A stretch of 56,362 nucleotides of DNA from Flavobacteriales bacterium (GTDB lineage: Bacteria > Bacteroidota > Bacteroidia > Flavobacteriales_D > Sanyastnellaceae): positions 1 to 56,362 of the forward strand of contig JADFAK010000116.1 of NCBI GenBank assembly GCA_015665315.1, written 5' to 3'. This document shows positions 24,160 through 31,938 of this stretch, in pieces. The position numbers were made by a program, and so were the translations under genes. The number at the start of each line of letters is the position of its first letter. Within the stretch, counting starts at the first letter, position 1. The notes below the pieces were generated by a model. It was not told the origin of the DNA. It saw only the letters and a program-made list of their open reading frames with translations, and searched no databases.

Positions 24160-27132
24160 TTATCTGATAATAAGTCTAGTTCTAAATTGTCCGGATTTTG
24201 ATTGAACCTGCACTAGATATACTCCACTTTCAAGATGTAAGCCTTCGGCCAAATGTGAGGGTCCCGAAAAAGTCTCCTTCGCTACGACAGATCCAAGCGC
24301 GTCGAAGACCACCAATTGATTCAATTCTTTCTCGCTCGCTGGCAACTGGATCGTGAAGTTGTCCTGCGCCGGATTCGGGAAAATCAAAAGGGCCTGTTCT
24401 TGGTCGAATTCACTCACAGAAGTGCAGTCAAATACCGAAATCGTAGTTTCGTCTTCATTGGAACATCCAATAGCATCTGTGTATGCATACACAATCGTAT
24501 GATTACCAACACCAGCCTCGCTTGGATCAAATCCATTTCCCACCACTCCAGGTCCAGCATAGCTTCCTCCAGCAGGAAATCCAGTAGGAAGAGGAATAGC
24601 GGCATCGTTGAGACAAAGCGTATCCACGTTGAACGGCTCAATGGTCACGGAAATCGCTTCGAGCACGACTATTTGCTGAATATCCCAAGAATAACAATTG
24701 AACTCGTCGGTATAGATATAGGAAATATCGTGCGTTCCTATACCAGCGGCATTCGGGTCAAAAGTTGTTCCCGTTACACCTAATCCGTTGTAATTTCCTC
24801 CCACGGGCGACCCAGCCGGAACGGAAAAGGGCTCCTCGTTGAGGCAAACAGTTGCGGGATCGAAAGGGTCCAGCACTACGGCTGGCAAGTCATGAACTTC
24901 GATTTGCGTCGTGGCCGTTCCGTTGCATCCTGAGCCGTCGTTGTATACGTATTCAATGAAGTGAACGCCGATACCAGCTAATTCTGGATCAAAAAAATCG
25001 CCCTCGATTCCTGGTCCAGAAACGACTCCTCCCGAAGGCGTAGTCGTTGGAATGGCCACTGGCACGGCATCGATGCACACTGCGCTTGGATCAAAGTCAG
25101 CGATCGTCACATCGGGAGATTCGTTCACGGTAACTGTCACTTCGTCTTGGGCCTCACATCCAGCGAAGTTGTATCCCGTGACGATATAATTTGTCGTAAC
25201 TTCAGGTGATACTTCAACCGTCCATCCGCCACCAAGATCATTGCTCCATTCGTAAGCCTCTCCTCCGCTGGCCCAAATTTCTACTGTATCCCCAAGGCAA
25301 ATTTCGACATCATTCGAAGCGTATATCTCAGGAATTTCAGGTGAATTCAAGGTTATCATTTGCGTAGCTAAACAACCATTCGAATCCATGATGGAAACCG
25401 TGTATTCCACGCCTCCTTCAAGACCTGTAGCGGTGGCTTCATCTCCACCTTCCGGTGACCATGCGTAAGTGAAATCCATCGTTCCACCATTTCCCAAAGC
25501 CGTGATTTGGCCGTTGCTTCCTGTAGGGCAAGTTGGATCAATCTCCTCAAGAATAATGGCATTGACAGGCTGAGGAGCAGGCACATAAATAGTTACTTCA
25601 ACAGTACAATTATCGTCGGAAACGGTGCAGGTATGTTCGCCCTCCCCCAAGTAAATGCCCTCGGCAAGATTGCCGCTATTACTCCATAGATAACTTACTT
25701 CTCCTACAGCTCCGCTTACCTCGCAAATGGCTGACCCATCCTGTTGACCGTAGCATGAGAGTGCCTGTCCGTTGTAATTCGAAGTAATTGATGCAGTAGC
25801 ACTTAAAGTGCAGCCGCACGTTTCTGGATCAAATTCATCGGCACCCATATCCGGATTGAGAAGATCGCGAGTTTGTCCATCAATATCAGTTGGCAATCCT
25901 TCCACTGGAACGGCTAATCCATCCAATGCGGCATTGCATATGTGCAAGTCAGTACCTGAGAAGAACAGAGGTTCAATATTGACCGAATTATCTCCGTACG
26001 TCGTATTGGCCTGCCATTCGGCAATACTGGTGTACGTGACCCCGTTCCACTCGATTAGATCATTGGATTCAGAGAAGAGGTTATTATTGTGACAATTGCC
26101 AAAGTCTGCATTATTAAAACCATTCAAGACAACTCCACCGGTAGCGTAAAATATATTGTTGACGACGTTCATATTTCCACCATACTGGGTATATATACAA
26201 CTGCCTGTAGCGTAAAATGAATTATTAACTATATCAAGAAACTCGGCATAGATCAGTTCGAGGGCCAACGAACCGTAGAAGAAGTTATTGGCAATGATCG
26301 TGTGGTCCTCATTGGTCCCTGAGGGGCCATCAAATGTCAATCGACCCTTCCAATCATTGTTGATAACCACAAGGCCATATTGTTGTGTAAAATACATGCC
26401 CGTGTAAATATTGCTCCGGTTACCGTTGATGACCATGCCTTCACCACCTCCGGCAAACAAACCGTATGTGAGCGCATCGTTAAAGTCATTGTCTTCAATT
26501 AGCCAGTTGTCGCCTTCAAAAACAATCAAGTGAGTACAAGCATCGTTGAACACATTGCTTCTTATTATCCAATTGTCAGAACCACCGCCAAAGTTGGTGT
26601 GAATCAAGACCGAAACATCTATATCGGCACAAGCTTGCGTGCTACCATTGAATATGCAATGCTCTATTAATATATTGGAGGCCCCACTCGTGACCAGGAC
26701 CCTAGCAAAAAGAGGATCCAATGCTGCAAATGACAAATGGCTAAAATTCACATGGCTACAACCACTTAGAAAAAGTGTAAAAAACTGTTCTTGAGTAGCC
26801 TGAAAAGCTAACTCAACTTCCTCCGCATTTGAATTTTCACTTTGAAAAGTGATCGTATTCACGTCTGACGTGTTTGCAATTGCTGGAATAGTAACCTGTT
26901 CATTGTAATATCCATCACGAACATTGAAAACGACTGGACCAGCAACCCCTTCAATAGTCAACGCGTCAACCGCTTCATTGAAGGTAGCATAGTCGGGCAT
27001 ATTTCCACCAATGGTGTAGGTTCCAGATAACTGAGAAAAAGCATTTGCGCTCGTCGCTAACAAAGCTAAAAACAGCAAAAAGAAAGGGTAATACCCACGC
27101 GAAAAGGGTGCATTTGATGGAAATGGTTTCAT
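24160..27132 (-). CDS. Type IX secreted beta-helix adhesin with SprB and Ig-like repeats
   Basis: The 990-residue protein begins with a signal region (LFLALLATSANAFSQ). Residues about 40-440 form a right-handed parallel beta-helix (WIIRSNVFNDACTHLIVF, LFAGGGEGMVINGN). A SprB-type repeat follows (ISSNYNGQALSCYGQQDG-like, residues about 440-525). After it come three tandem Ig-like repeats of about 75 residues (each with FDP...VCLNE or VCIDA, GPG or GLG, and FDP..AGIGTH motifs). The C-terminal sorting domain is LLIFPNPAQDNFTIQLP to the end. SprB repeats are linked to gliding adhesins. A motif copy lies in the signal-peptide codons at 27042-27057 and a variant at 24241-24255. Confidence 0.9.
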   Translation of the reverse strand: MKPFPSNAPFSRGYYPFFLLFLALLATSANAFSQLSGTYTIGGNMPDYATFNEAVDALTIEGVAGPVVFNVRDGYYNEQVTIPAIANTSDVNTITFQSENSNAEEVELAFQATQEQFFTLFLSGCSHVNFSHLSFAALDPLFARVLVTSGASNILIEHCIFNGSTQACADIDVSVLIHTNFGGGSDNWIIRSNVFNDACTHLIVFEGDNWLIEDNDFNDALTYGLFAGGGEGMVINGNRSNIYTGMYFTQQYGLVVINNDWKGRLTFDGPSGTNEDHTIIANNFFYGSLALELIYAEFLDIVNNSFYATGSCIYTQYGGNMNVVNNIFYATGGVVLNGFNNADFGNCHNNNLFSESNDLIEWNGVTYTSIAEWQANTTYGDNSVNIEPLFFSGTDLHICNAALDGLAVPVEGLPTDIDGQTRDLLNPDMGADEFDPETCGCTLSATASITSNYNGQALSCYGQQDGSAICEVSGAVGEVSYLWSNSGNLAEGIYLGEGEHTCTVSDDNCTVEVTIYVPAPQPVNAIILEEIDPTCPTGSNGQITALGNGGTMDFTYAWSPEGGDEATATGLEGGVEYTVSIMDSNGCLATQMITLNSPEIPEIYASNDVEICLGDTVEIWASGGEAYEWSNDLGGGWTVEVSPEVTTNYIVTGYNFAGCEAQDEVTVTVNESPDVTIADFDPSAVCIDAVPVAIPTTTPSGGVVSGPGIEGDFFDPELAGIGVHFIEYVYNDGSGCNGTATTQIEVHDLPAVVLDPFDPATVCLNEEPFSVPAGSPVGGNYNGLGVTGTTFDPNAAGIGTHDISYIYTDEFNCYSWDIQQIVVLEAISVTIEPFNVDTLCLNDAAIPLPTGFPAGGSYAGPGVVGNGFDPSEAGVGNHTIVYAYTDAIGCSNEDETTISVFDCTSVSEFDQEQALLIFPNPAQDNFTIQLPASEKELNQLVVFDALGSVVAKETFSGPSHLAEGLHLESGVYLVQVQSKSGQFRTRLIIR
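24241..24255 (+). repeat. GC-hairpin-AAATG motif variant with one extra C
   Basis: GCCTTCGGCCAAATG: the stem GCC/GGC and loop TTC are intact but one C precedes AAATG. It lies antisense in the sorting-domain part of the beta-helix adhesin, at the residues HLAEGL. Confidence 0.5.
27042..27057 (-). repeat. GC-hairpin-AAATG motif, GCG/CGC class (loop ACGAG)
   Basis: On the minus strand GCGACGAGCGCAAATG, preceded by TTA. It encodes ATSANA at the signal-peptide end of the adhesin, in sense orientation. The loop ACGAG differs from ACAAG by one base and the stem is unchanged. Confidence 0.75.
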
Positions 27133-27193
27133 AGTGTAATGGTTTTCAGCTCACAATATCGGGAGAAATTGCTTGCATTCGAAAAAGGTGATG

Positions 27194-27208
27194 CATTTGC
27201 CTTTAGGC
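27194..27208 (-). repeat. GC-hairpin-AAATG motif, GCC/GGC class (loop TAAA)
   Basis: On the minus strand GCCTAAAGGCAAATG, preceded by CTA. It lies in the 99-bp gap between the Dus gene and the adhesin gene, 24 bases after the Dus stop, reading the same direction as both. Confidence 0.75.
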
Positions 27209-27231
27209 TAGAAATTACGAGACATATAGGA

Positions 27232-28176
27232 CTATCCCTTCTTCAAAATCTCGCGAACGGCAGCTTCGTAGGCATCGACGGACTTGGCCTTTTTAATGAG
27301 CTTCATCGTTTTTTTTGGATTTTCGAAAGTCTGACTAAAATACTCCCAATAGCTGCTCATTTTCAGGAGGATGTGGCTTGCTCCGGAGAGTGCCTGCTCA
27401 AATTCATGGAAAAGCGTGTCGTGAAATTTGGCAAAGACCTGCATGCGATTTTCGGGGTAATCGAGCGTATCGGCCTTGATCATGCTGGGTAAAAACGGAT
27501 CGGCAATGAGTCCGCGGCCAATCATCCAGTGGTCAATGGTGGGAAACTTCTCGCGCATTTCACGGTAGCCTTGTACCGTCGTGATATCGCCGTTGTAGTA
27601 GAACTTGTGCTTGGTATTTTGCAGACACGTAGAAAAGGACGGGAGATCGACGCCTCCTTTGTACAACTGCTTGCCAATACGTGCATGGATGGCGATGTTC
27701 TTTAGGGGATATTTGTCGAGAATTGGCAGTACATCGAGGATTTCACCGGCATGTTGGTAGCCCATGCGCATCTTCATGGAAACGGTGATATCCGACTCCT
27801 CGTGCACGCGTTTTAAGATATGGTCAATGCGTTTAGGATCGCTAATCAAACCAGAGCCCATACAGCGATTGACGACCATGGGATACGGACAACCCAGATT
27901 CCAGTTGAGCTCTTTGTAGCCCAAACTTTGGACGTACTCCACGACGAACAGAAATTCATCGGCGTCGTTGGTCATGATTTGGGGAATGACCGTGAGGGTA
28001 TTGTTGTTTTTGAGCTGCAGGTCGCGTTGGTAGGCCGGTTTAATGACGAGCTTGCCATTGAGTCGGATATAAGGCGCATAAAAGGTATCGACCCCACCGA
28101 AATATTTGTGAAAAGCATTGCGAAACCGGAAGTCGGTAAAGCCTTGCAAAGGAGATGAAAGAATGGTGTGGGCCAT
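27232..28176 (-). CDS. dus: tRNA-dihydrouridine synthase (DusC-like)
   Basis: A 314-residue protein from the start at 28176 (MAHTILSSPLQGFTDFRFRN, which fits the family N-terminus; the frame runs 40 codons further upstream without family similarity). Conserved elements include the FMN/substrate segment NWNLGCPYPMVVNRCMGSGL with the catalytic cysteine, and KMRMGYQHAGEIL and HARIGKQLYKGGVD. The enzyme reduces uridines in the tRNA D loop using FMN and NADPH. An AT-rich gap separates it from the SulP remnant, which lies on the other strand. Family is confident; the Dus subtype (A, B or C) was judged from memory. Confidence 0.9.
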   Translation of the reverse strand: MAHTILSSPLQGFTDFRFRNAFHKYFGGVDTFYAPYIRLNGKLVIKPAYQRDLQLKNNNTLTVIPQIMTNDADEFLFVVEYVQSLGYKELNWNLGCPYPMVVNRCMGSGLISDPKRIDHILKRVHEESDITVSMKMRMGYQHAGEILDVLPILDKYPLKNIAIHARIGKQLYKGGVDLPSFSTCLQNTKHKFYYNGDITTVQGYREMREKFPTIDHWMIGRGLIADPFLPSMIKADTLDYPENRMQVFAKFHDTLFHEFEQALSGASHILLKMSSYWEYFSQTFENPKKTMKLIKKAKSVDAYEAAVREILKKG

Positions 28177-28239
28177 GCGGAATAATTGGTGCAAATATAG
28201 CTTATTGAAAGCGATGGAATTGCCTGACATGGTGAGTCG

Positions 28240-28566
28240 TTGAACCTGTTGATTATGACATGTGTCAACTATGTTAATTCGCCGCACATCGATCAATCTG
28301 GCGTGTATGCTATCGAAGAAGCCATTCTAAAGCTTCACAATGATGGTGTTGTGGTGGTGCTTACATCTATTCAACCTCAACCTTTGGACATGTTGAAGAA
28401 GATCGACGTGATTCCCGATTTGCTTCCAGAAATGCATGTCTTCCCCTCGTTTGGTGATTGTGAGGTGTGGCTCAAGCACAATTTGAAGAACAAAGAGGGC
28501 GGAATTGAGCAAATTGTGCAGGAGCTAAAAGCAGTGAAGAAAGCGAAGGTGGCTTATAGGATGTAG
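28240..28566 (+). pseudogene. Truncated STAS-domain remnant of a SulP-type anion transporter
   Basis: The 108-residue frame matches the C-terminal half of the STAS domain that ends SulP transporters: PHIDQSGVYAIEEAILKLHN, then VLTSIQPQPLDMLKKIDVIP and the tail CEVWLKHNLKN. The transmembrane domain and the N-terminal STAS strands are missing, and no good start or ribosome binding site precedes it. It lies against the divergent Dus gene start. Most likely it is what is left of a sulfate/bicarbonate-type transporter after deletion. An alternative is a small independent STAS protein, but it lacks the start of the fold. Confidence 0.6.
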
Positions 28567-28575
28567 GAGGAAAGC

Positions 28576-28875
28576 TTATTGAGAAGTGCCGGATTGTGAA
28601 TTCTCCACATACCTCACATAAAGCGCCTCAACTTTTTCCCTAGCCCAAGGCGTAGTCCGCAAGAATTTCAAACTAGATTTCTTCGTGGGATTTTCTTGGA
28701 AGCAGCGGATATTGATCTTGCGCCCCATCTCTTCCCAGCCATACGTTTCAACGAGGATATCCAGAAGATCGGCCAACTTCACACCGTGCAGTGGATTGTT
28801 GACTTGTGTAATTTGAGGCTTGTTTGCAGGCGCTGACCCGCCCTCCTTCCGTGTGATTCTTTTACTCAAACTCAT
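28576..28875 (-). CDS. VF530 (DUF2132) family DNA-binding protein
   Basis: A 99-residue protein from the start at 28875 (MSLSKRITRKEGG), chosen because it lies 4 bases after the stop codon of the upstream gene, whereas the longer frame would overlap that gene. The C-terminal two thirds match VF530 (NNPLHGVKLADLLDILVETY, INIRCFQENPTKKSSLKFLR, TTPWAREKVEALY). VF530 proteins are small and thought to bind DNA, function unknown. It is second gene after the TfoX-like gene in a tight operon. Confidence 0.85.
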   Translation of the reverse strand: MSLSKRITRKEGGSAPANKPQITQVNNPLHGVKLADLLDILVETYGWEEMGRKINIRCFQENPTKKSSLKFLRTTPWAREKVEALYVRYVENSQSGTSQ

Positions 28876-28879
28876 AGAA

Positions 28880-29221
28880 TCACTTTTTACCTGGTTTTGG
28901 AGGCAAGGACATGGCAAAGTCAAAGCTCTCGTTCAAAAGGGACCGCATGAGATCTACATTGTCCATCAGTTCGTCCGGAACATGCACATAATCGCGCATC
29001 GTTGCCCCATGCGATAAAAATGGTCCGCTTCCATGCATGTCGTTGAATTTCTTTTGAGAATCTTTCGAAAGTCGGATACCAAACTGCCCTTCTTTGTTGA
29101 GCAATGAGAACATATAGCCGTTGGCCGATGTATAAGGTACGGTCTTCCCTTTTCGATCGAATCGATCGCAGCCTTCTACAAGCTTATCGTATTTCTCTAA
29201 TTGCTTATCCCACATAGCCAT
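28880..29221 (-). CDS. Small uncharacterised protein, possibly TfoX/YjbR-like
   Basis: The 113-residue soluble protein contains a central beta-strand and loop (YTSANGYMFSLLNKEGQFGI) and the C-terminal segment DYVHVPDELMDNVDLMRSLL. The short strands around NGYMFSLLNKEGQFGIRLS recall the TfoX N-terminal fold, but the similarity is loose. It is directly upstream of the VF530 gene, four bases apart. An operon of two small possible DNA-associated proteins is inferred. Confidence 0.6.
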   Translation of the reverse strand: MAMWDKQLEKYDKLVEGCDRFDRKGKTVPYTSANGYMFSLLNKEGQFGIRLSKDSQKKFNDMHGSGPFLSHGATMRDYVHVPDELMDNVDLMRSLLNESFDFAMSLPPKPGKK

Positions 29222-29294
29222 GGCTTGGTTTGAAATCTCAATGTATCAATTCACACGCATAAAATCAACTTGAATCCGCCTGAACTCCATTCTA

Positions 29295-30158
29295 CTAGTT
29301 GGCGTGCACGGCTTCAACCTGAAGGCCTTTTGCGCGTAATCCTTCAAGCAGACCAGTCTCTCCAGGCAAATGCAAAGCTCCAACCCCACAAAATACCGTA
29401 TGGGTTTTCATGTAGTCAAAGATGCGATCGGTGAAGTAGATATTTCTTCTAACCAGGAATTCAGCGTCAAACTCACCTGGGATTTCTTCGTTTTGGTAGT
29501 AGACGTACATACTATCAATCTCCTGATTCACATACCATCGATTCAAGTCTTCAAAAGCCTCCAATTGCTCATCCCCACCGTCTACGAATTCGAGCAACCA
29601 CTGCGCTTGATCGGCAACTGCAACGCTATCTACACCCGCCAATGCTTCTTGAATGCTCTCGAGCCCTACAACCTGCTTCTTCGCTTTCTTTGCTTGTTTC
29701 TGAATCCATTCATCCAAAAGGTGTTTCTCATCGCCTTCCACCATCTTTTCGGTGAGCATGCCCAACACAAAAAATGGCTTCAATCTGTTGCACAGCATAG
29801 ACTGCATGCCCAACTTGTCTTTCAGAAAAGCACTCACTCGTTCATAGTCTTCGGCTGAGTACAAGTCGGCCAACTCCCCTTCCGAAAGCATCATTATAGG
29901 CGCAATCTCCGAAGCCTTGTCCTTGGCCTCTTCAATATTGACCTCGCCTGCCACGATCTCGCATTCGTTGATGAGCTGCTTGAGCTTGTCTTTCATGAAA
30001 TAGGCCTTGCTGTCCTTGGTGTGGTAGGTTCCGTAGACATACGACGTGTCTTTGATTCCGTCGCCGTATACTTTGTAGAGCAGACCTTGGGCCGACAATT
30101 GTGCCGATAGTCCAAGAATGAGGGCGGAAAGGAGTGTTTTGATTTGGATCGAAGTCAT
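29295..30158 (-). CDS. TraB/GumN family protein
   Basis: The 287-residue protein has a signal peptide (LLSALILGLSAQLSAQ). The TraB/GumN hallmarks are present: YVYGTYHTKDSKAYF near the start, an EVNIEEA acidic motif, and the C-terminal FCGVGALHLPGETGLLEGLR. The fold is related to EreA/ChaN-like and Tiki-type proteases with histidine- and glutamate-based metal sites. It may be a secreted or periplasmic metalloprotease; the biological substrate is not known. It stands alone, between two small genes on the same strand. Confidence 0.9.
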   Translation of the reverse strand: MTSIQIKTLLSALILGLSAQLSAQGLLYKVYGDGIKDTSYVYGTYHTKDSKAYFMKDKLKQLINECEIVAGEVNIEEAKDKASEIAPIMMLSEGELADLYSAEDYERVSAFLKDKLGMQSMLCNRLKPFFVLGMLTEKMVEGDEKHLLDEWIQKQAKKAKKQVVGLESIQEALAGVDSVAVADQAQWLLEFVDGGDEQLEAFEDLNRWYVNQEIDSMYVYYQNEEIPGEFDAEFLVRRNIYFTDRIFDYMKTHTVFCGVGALHLPGETGLLEGLRAKGLQVEAVHAN

Positions 30159-30258
30159 GCTGCGAAATTAGGGATTTTGTATCGCTTAGGATGTTTGGCA
30201 ACCGAGGTCGACATTCCAACTCATCAAATCAATCGCTTTATTCTAGTTAGCCTATCTA

Positions 30259-30666
30259 TCACACACTATATACCCACCAGAGGAGTCCGCCGATACCCCC
30301 TAGCACCAAAAGCGGCAACCACGGAGAACGCGATTTAGATTCCTTAACATCCGCAAAATGAAAATTCCACATCGGACCCACAAGCATGATGGCCGCAATA
30401 ATATTGATCGGAAGAAACTGGTAAAACCGATCGAAAGTGAGTCCATACCCGATTCGAGCGAGCAGCATCAAGTAAGCAATAGCCCCGCCCACAGTAATCC
30501 ACGCGTGCTTGGTCTGCCCAATTTCTTTCAGATTACGCGCATAGAGCAAAGCGCCCATAACGACCGATCCGAACATCGAAAAGAACAAAATGACCCATTT
30601 GGAATAAAGTCGCGGTACGGCTTGATCCTTCTGAGGGGTCGAGTCCAAATGATCTTGATTGCTCAC
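30259..30666 (-). CDS. Small multi-spanning membrane protein of unknown function
   Basis: The 135-residue product has four hydrophobic helices (about 24-43, 53-72, 80-97 and 113-133). It begins with a hydrophilic stretch (MSNQDHLDSTPQKDQAVPRL). No family was recognised. It lies just downstream of the cold-shock protein gene on the same strand with a 57-base gap. The frame is well conserved in hydrophobic pattern, so it is probably real. Confidence 0.7.
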   Translation of the reverse strand: MSNQDHLDSTPQKDQAVPRLYSKWVILFFSMFGSVVMGALLYARNLKEIGQTKHAWITVGGAIAYLMLLARIGYGLTFDRFYQFLPINIIAAIMLVGPMWNFHFADVKESKSRSPWLPLLVLGGIGGLLWWVYSV

Positions 30667-30723
30667 TGTGATTTGTAAAAGGCCACCAAAAGATCCTGAT
30701 GGCCTGTCTGTTCAAGCAAAAGG

Positions 30724-31296
30724 CTATTCAGCGTCCTTAGGCGCGTCGGTTGAAGTAGCATCAGCTGCCGGAGCATCAGTTGCAGGTGCATCCGCATCAG
30801 CTGCTGGAGCTTCCTCTTTTGGCGTTTCCTTTGCACCACCCTCACGTATGATTTTCACGCGAACGGCACTAGGTCCCTTCATGCCCATTTCTACTTCATA
30901 GCTCACCATGTTGTTCTCTTTGATGTCTTCGAGAACGTTGTTGATGTGCACAAAAACACTGTCTTGCGTAACAGAGTCCTTGATAAAACCATATCCTTTT
31001 GAATCGTTGAAGAAGGTAACAACACCCTTGCGAATTGGATCTTCGGCAGGCATATCTTCTTGACGAGGAGTACTTATAGCAATATCTTCAATGTCGATTT
31101 CAACTTTCTTTTTCGTGGGATCTGGAGGCGTCGTAGTAATACGTCCAAATTCATCCACATAAGCCATCATGTCGTCCGAATCCCCTTCTCGTTTGGTCTC
31201 TTTACGTGCCAAACGCTTGGCTTCTTTCTCCTTGCGCTTTTTATCCTTTTTATTCTTTACTTCCTTTTTGTTGAATGACTCTTGCGATCTGCCCAT
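30724..31296 (-). CDS. Cold-shock domain protein with charged N-terminus and Ala/Asp-rich tail
   Basis: A 190-residue protein from the ATG at 31294-31296 (MGRSQESFNKKEV), chosen over an upstream ATG because it starts the lysine-rich N-terminal segment. It has a basic N-terminal region (KKDKKRKEKEAKRLARKE), then a cold-shock domain at about 90-155 with RNP1 KGYGFIKD and RNP2-like VFVHINNV, and a low-complexity tail rich in Ala, Asp, Pro and Thr. It should bind single-stranded RNA or DNA and act as an RNA chaperone. This extended type is common in Flavobacteriia. Confidence 0.88.
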   Translation of the reverse strand: MGRSQESFNKKEVKNKKDKKRKEKEAKRLARKETKREGDSDDMMAYVDEFGRITTTPPDPTKKKVEIDIEDIAISTPRQEDMPAEDPIRKGVVTFFNDSKGYGFIKDSVTQDSVFVHINNVLEDIKENNMVSYEVEMGMKGPSAVRVKIIREGGAKETPKEEAPAADADAPATDAPAADATSTDAPKDAE

Positions 31297-31606
31297 AAAT
31301 ATTTTTCGATTATTTTCCCTTCTTACTGCCAAGCTATTATAGCGTTGACTCCTAAGGAAGTGCAAAGTTAAGATTATATCTTCTTCGCTCCTTCATTCCA
31401 GCTCACTATTTCACTATCGCCTTGTTGATTTCACGCATTTTATCGCCCACAGATCAATTTTTTCCCGAATTCAGGTCAATTTCAACTCATATTTGTACCC
31501 TTCCCCGCGTCATTCTCCAATTTTACTTGCAAGGACAGCACTATTCTATTCACGAAATTGAAGTAAGCAATAACCAGTGTGGCGTCTAGTATTCATTCGT
31601 CGGTGC

Positions 31607-31683
31607 TCAGCGACAAGCGCAAATGTGTATTCCTGACACAAGAACCTACCTCCTTGGTGGAAACGCTCAATTTGATATCCCTC
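31607..31683 (+). repeat. 77-bp direct repeat, copy A
   Basis: Begins with TCAGCGACAAGCGCAAATG and ends GATATCCCTC. Copy B lies 165 bases downstream with two substitutions over 77 bases. The 88 bases between copies are unique. Confidence 0.9.
31608..31625 (+). repeat. GC-hairpin-AAATG motif, GCG/CGC class (loop ACAAG)
   Basis: CAGCGACAAGCGCAAATG, identical to the copies at 1134 and 1180, at the left end of direct repeat copy A. Confidence 0.85.
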
Positions 31684-31771
31684 GAATGGTACCAGCTGGA
31701 GAAGCGCCATACTATTCACTATTTAAAGCCGAAAATTGCGAGAAGCACGTCCAGTTCTATTGCGTTGAGGA

Positions 31772-31848
31772 TCAGCGACAAGCGCAAATGTGTATTCCCG
31801 ACACAAGAACCTACCTCCTTGGTGGAAACGCTCAATCTGATATCCCTC
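31772..31848 (+). repeat. 77-bp direct repeat, copy B
   Basis: Second copy of the 77-bp unit (two mismatches: CCC for CCT and TCT for TTT). The 165-base spacing keeps the phase of both frames. Confidence 0.9.
31773..31790 (+). repeat. GC-hairpin-AAATG motif, GCG/CGC class (loop ACAAG)
   Basis: CAGCGACAAGCGCAAATG at the left end of direct repeat copy B. Confidence 0.85.
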
Positions 31849-31938
31849 AGTTAGTTTGCCCGACCACCGCAGTCTGAATAGATCATTCTCAGAAGATCAT
31901 GAACCATCTAGTTCGACCTTTCTTCAAGCCTTGCCAAA

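Larger units (their letters stand above)
31297..31938. other. 640-bp intergenic region with long direct repeat
   Basis: No known gene. The region lies between the cold-shock gene and the sensor kinase. Its right part holds two 77-bp direct repeats (31607-31683 and 31772-31848; two mismatches) each beginning with the hairpin motif. Two plus-strand frames stay open across both repeats because the 165-bp period is a multiple of three. One reads MCIPDTRTYLLGGNAQFDIP, twice. Coding status is not supported by other evidence. Confidence 0.6.

Noticed and set aside
1134-31790. CRISPR array made of the repeated CAGCGACAAGCGCAAATG units
   Set aside because: Copies are scattered, on both strands and inside genes, with unequal spacing; there is no regular repeat-spacer pattern and no cas gene.
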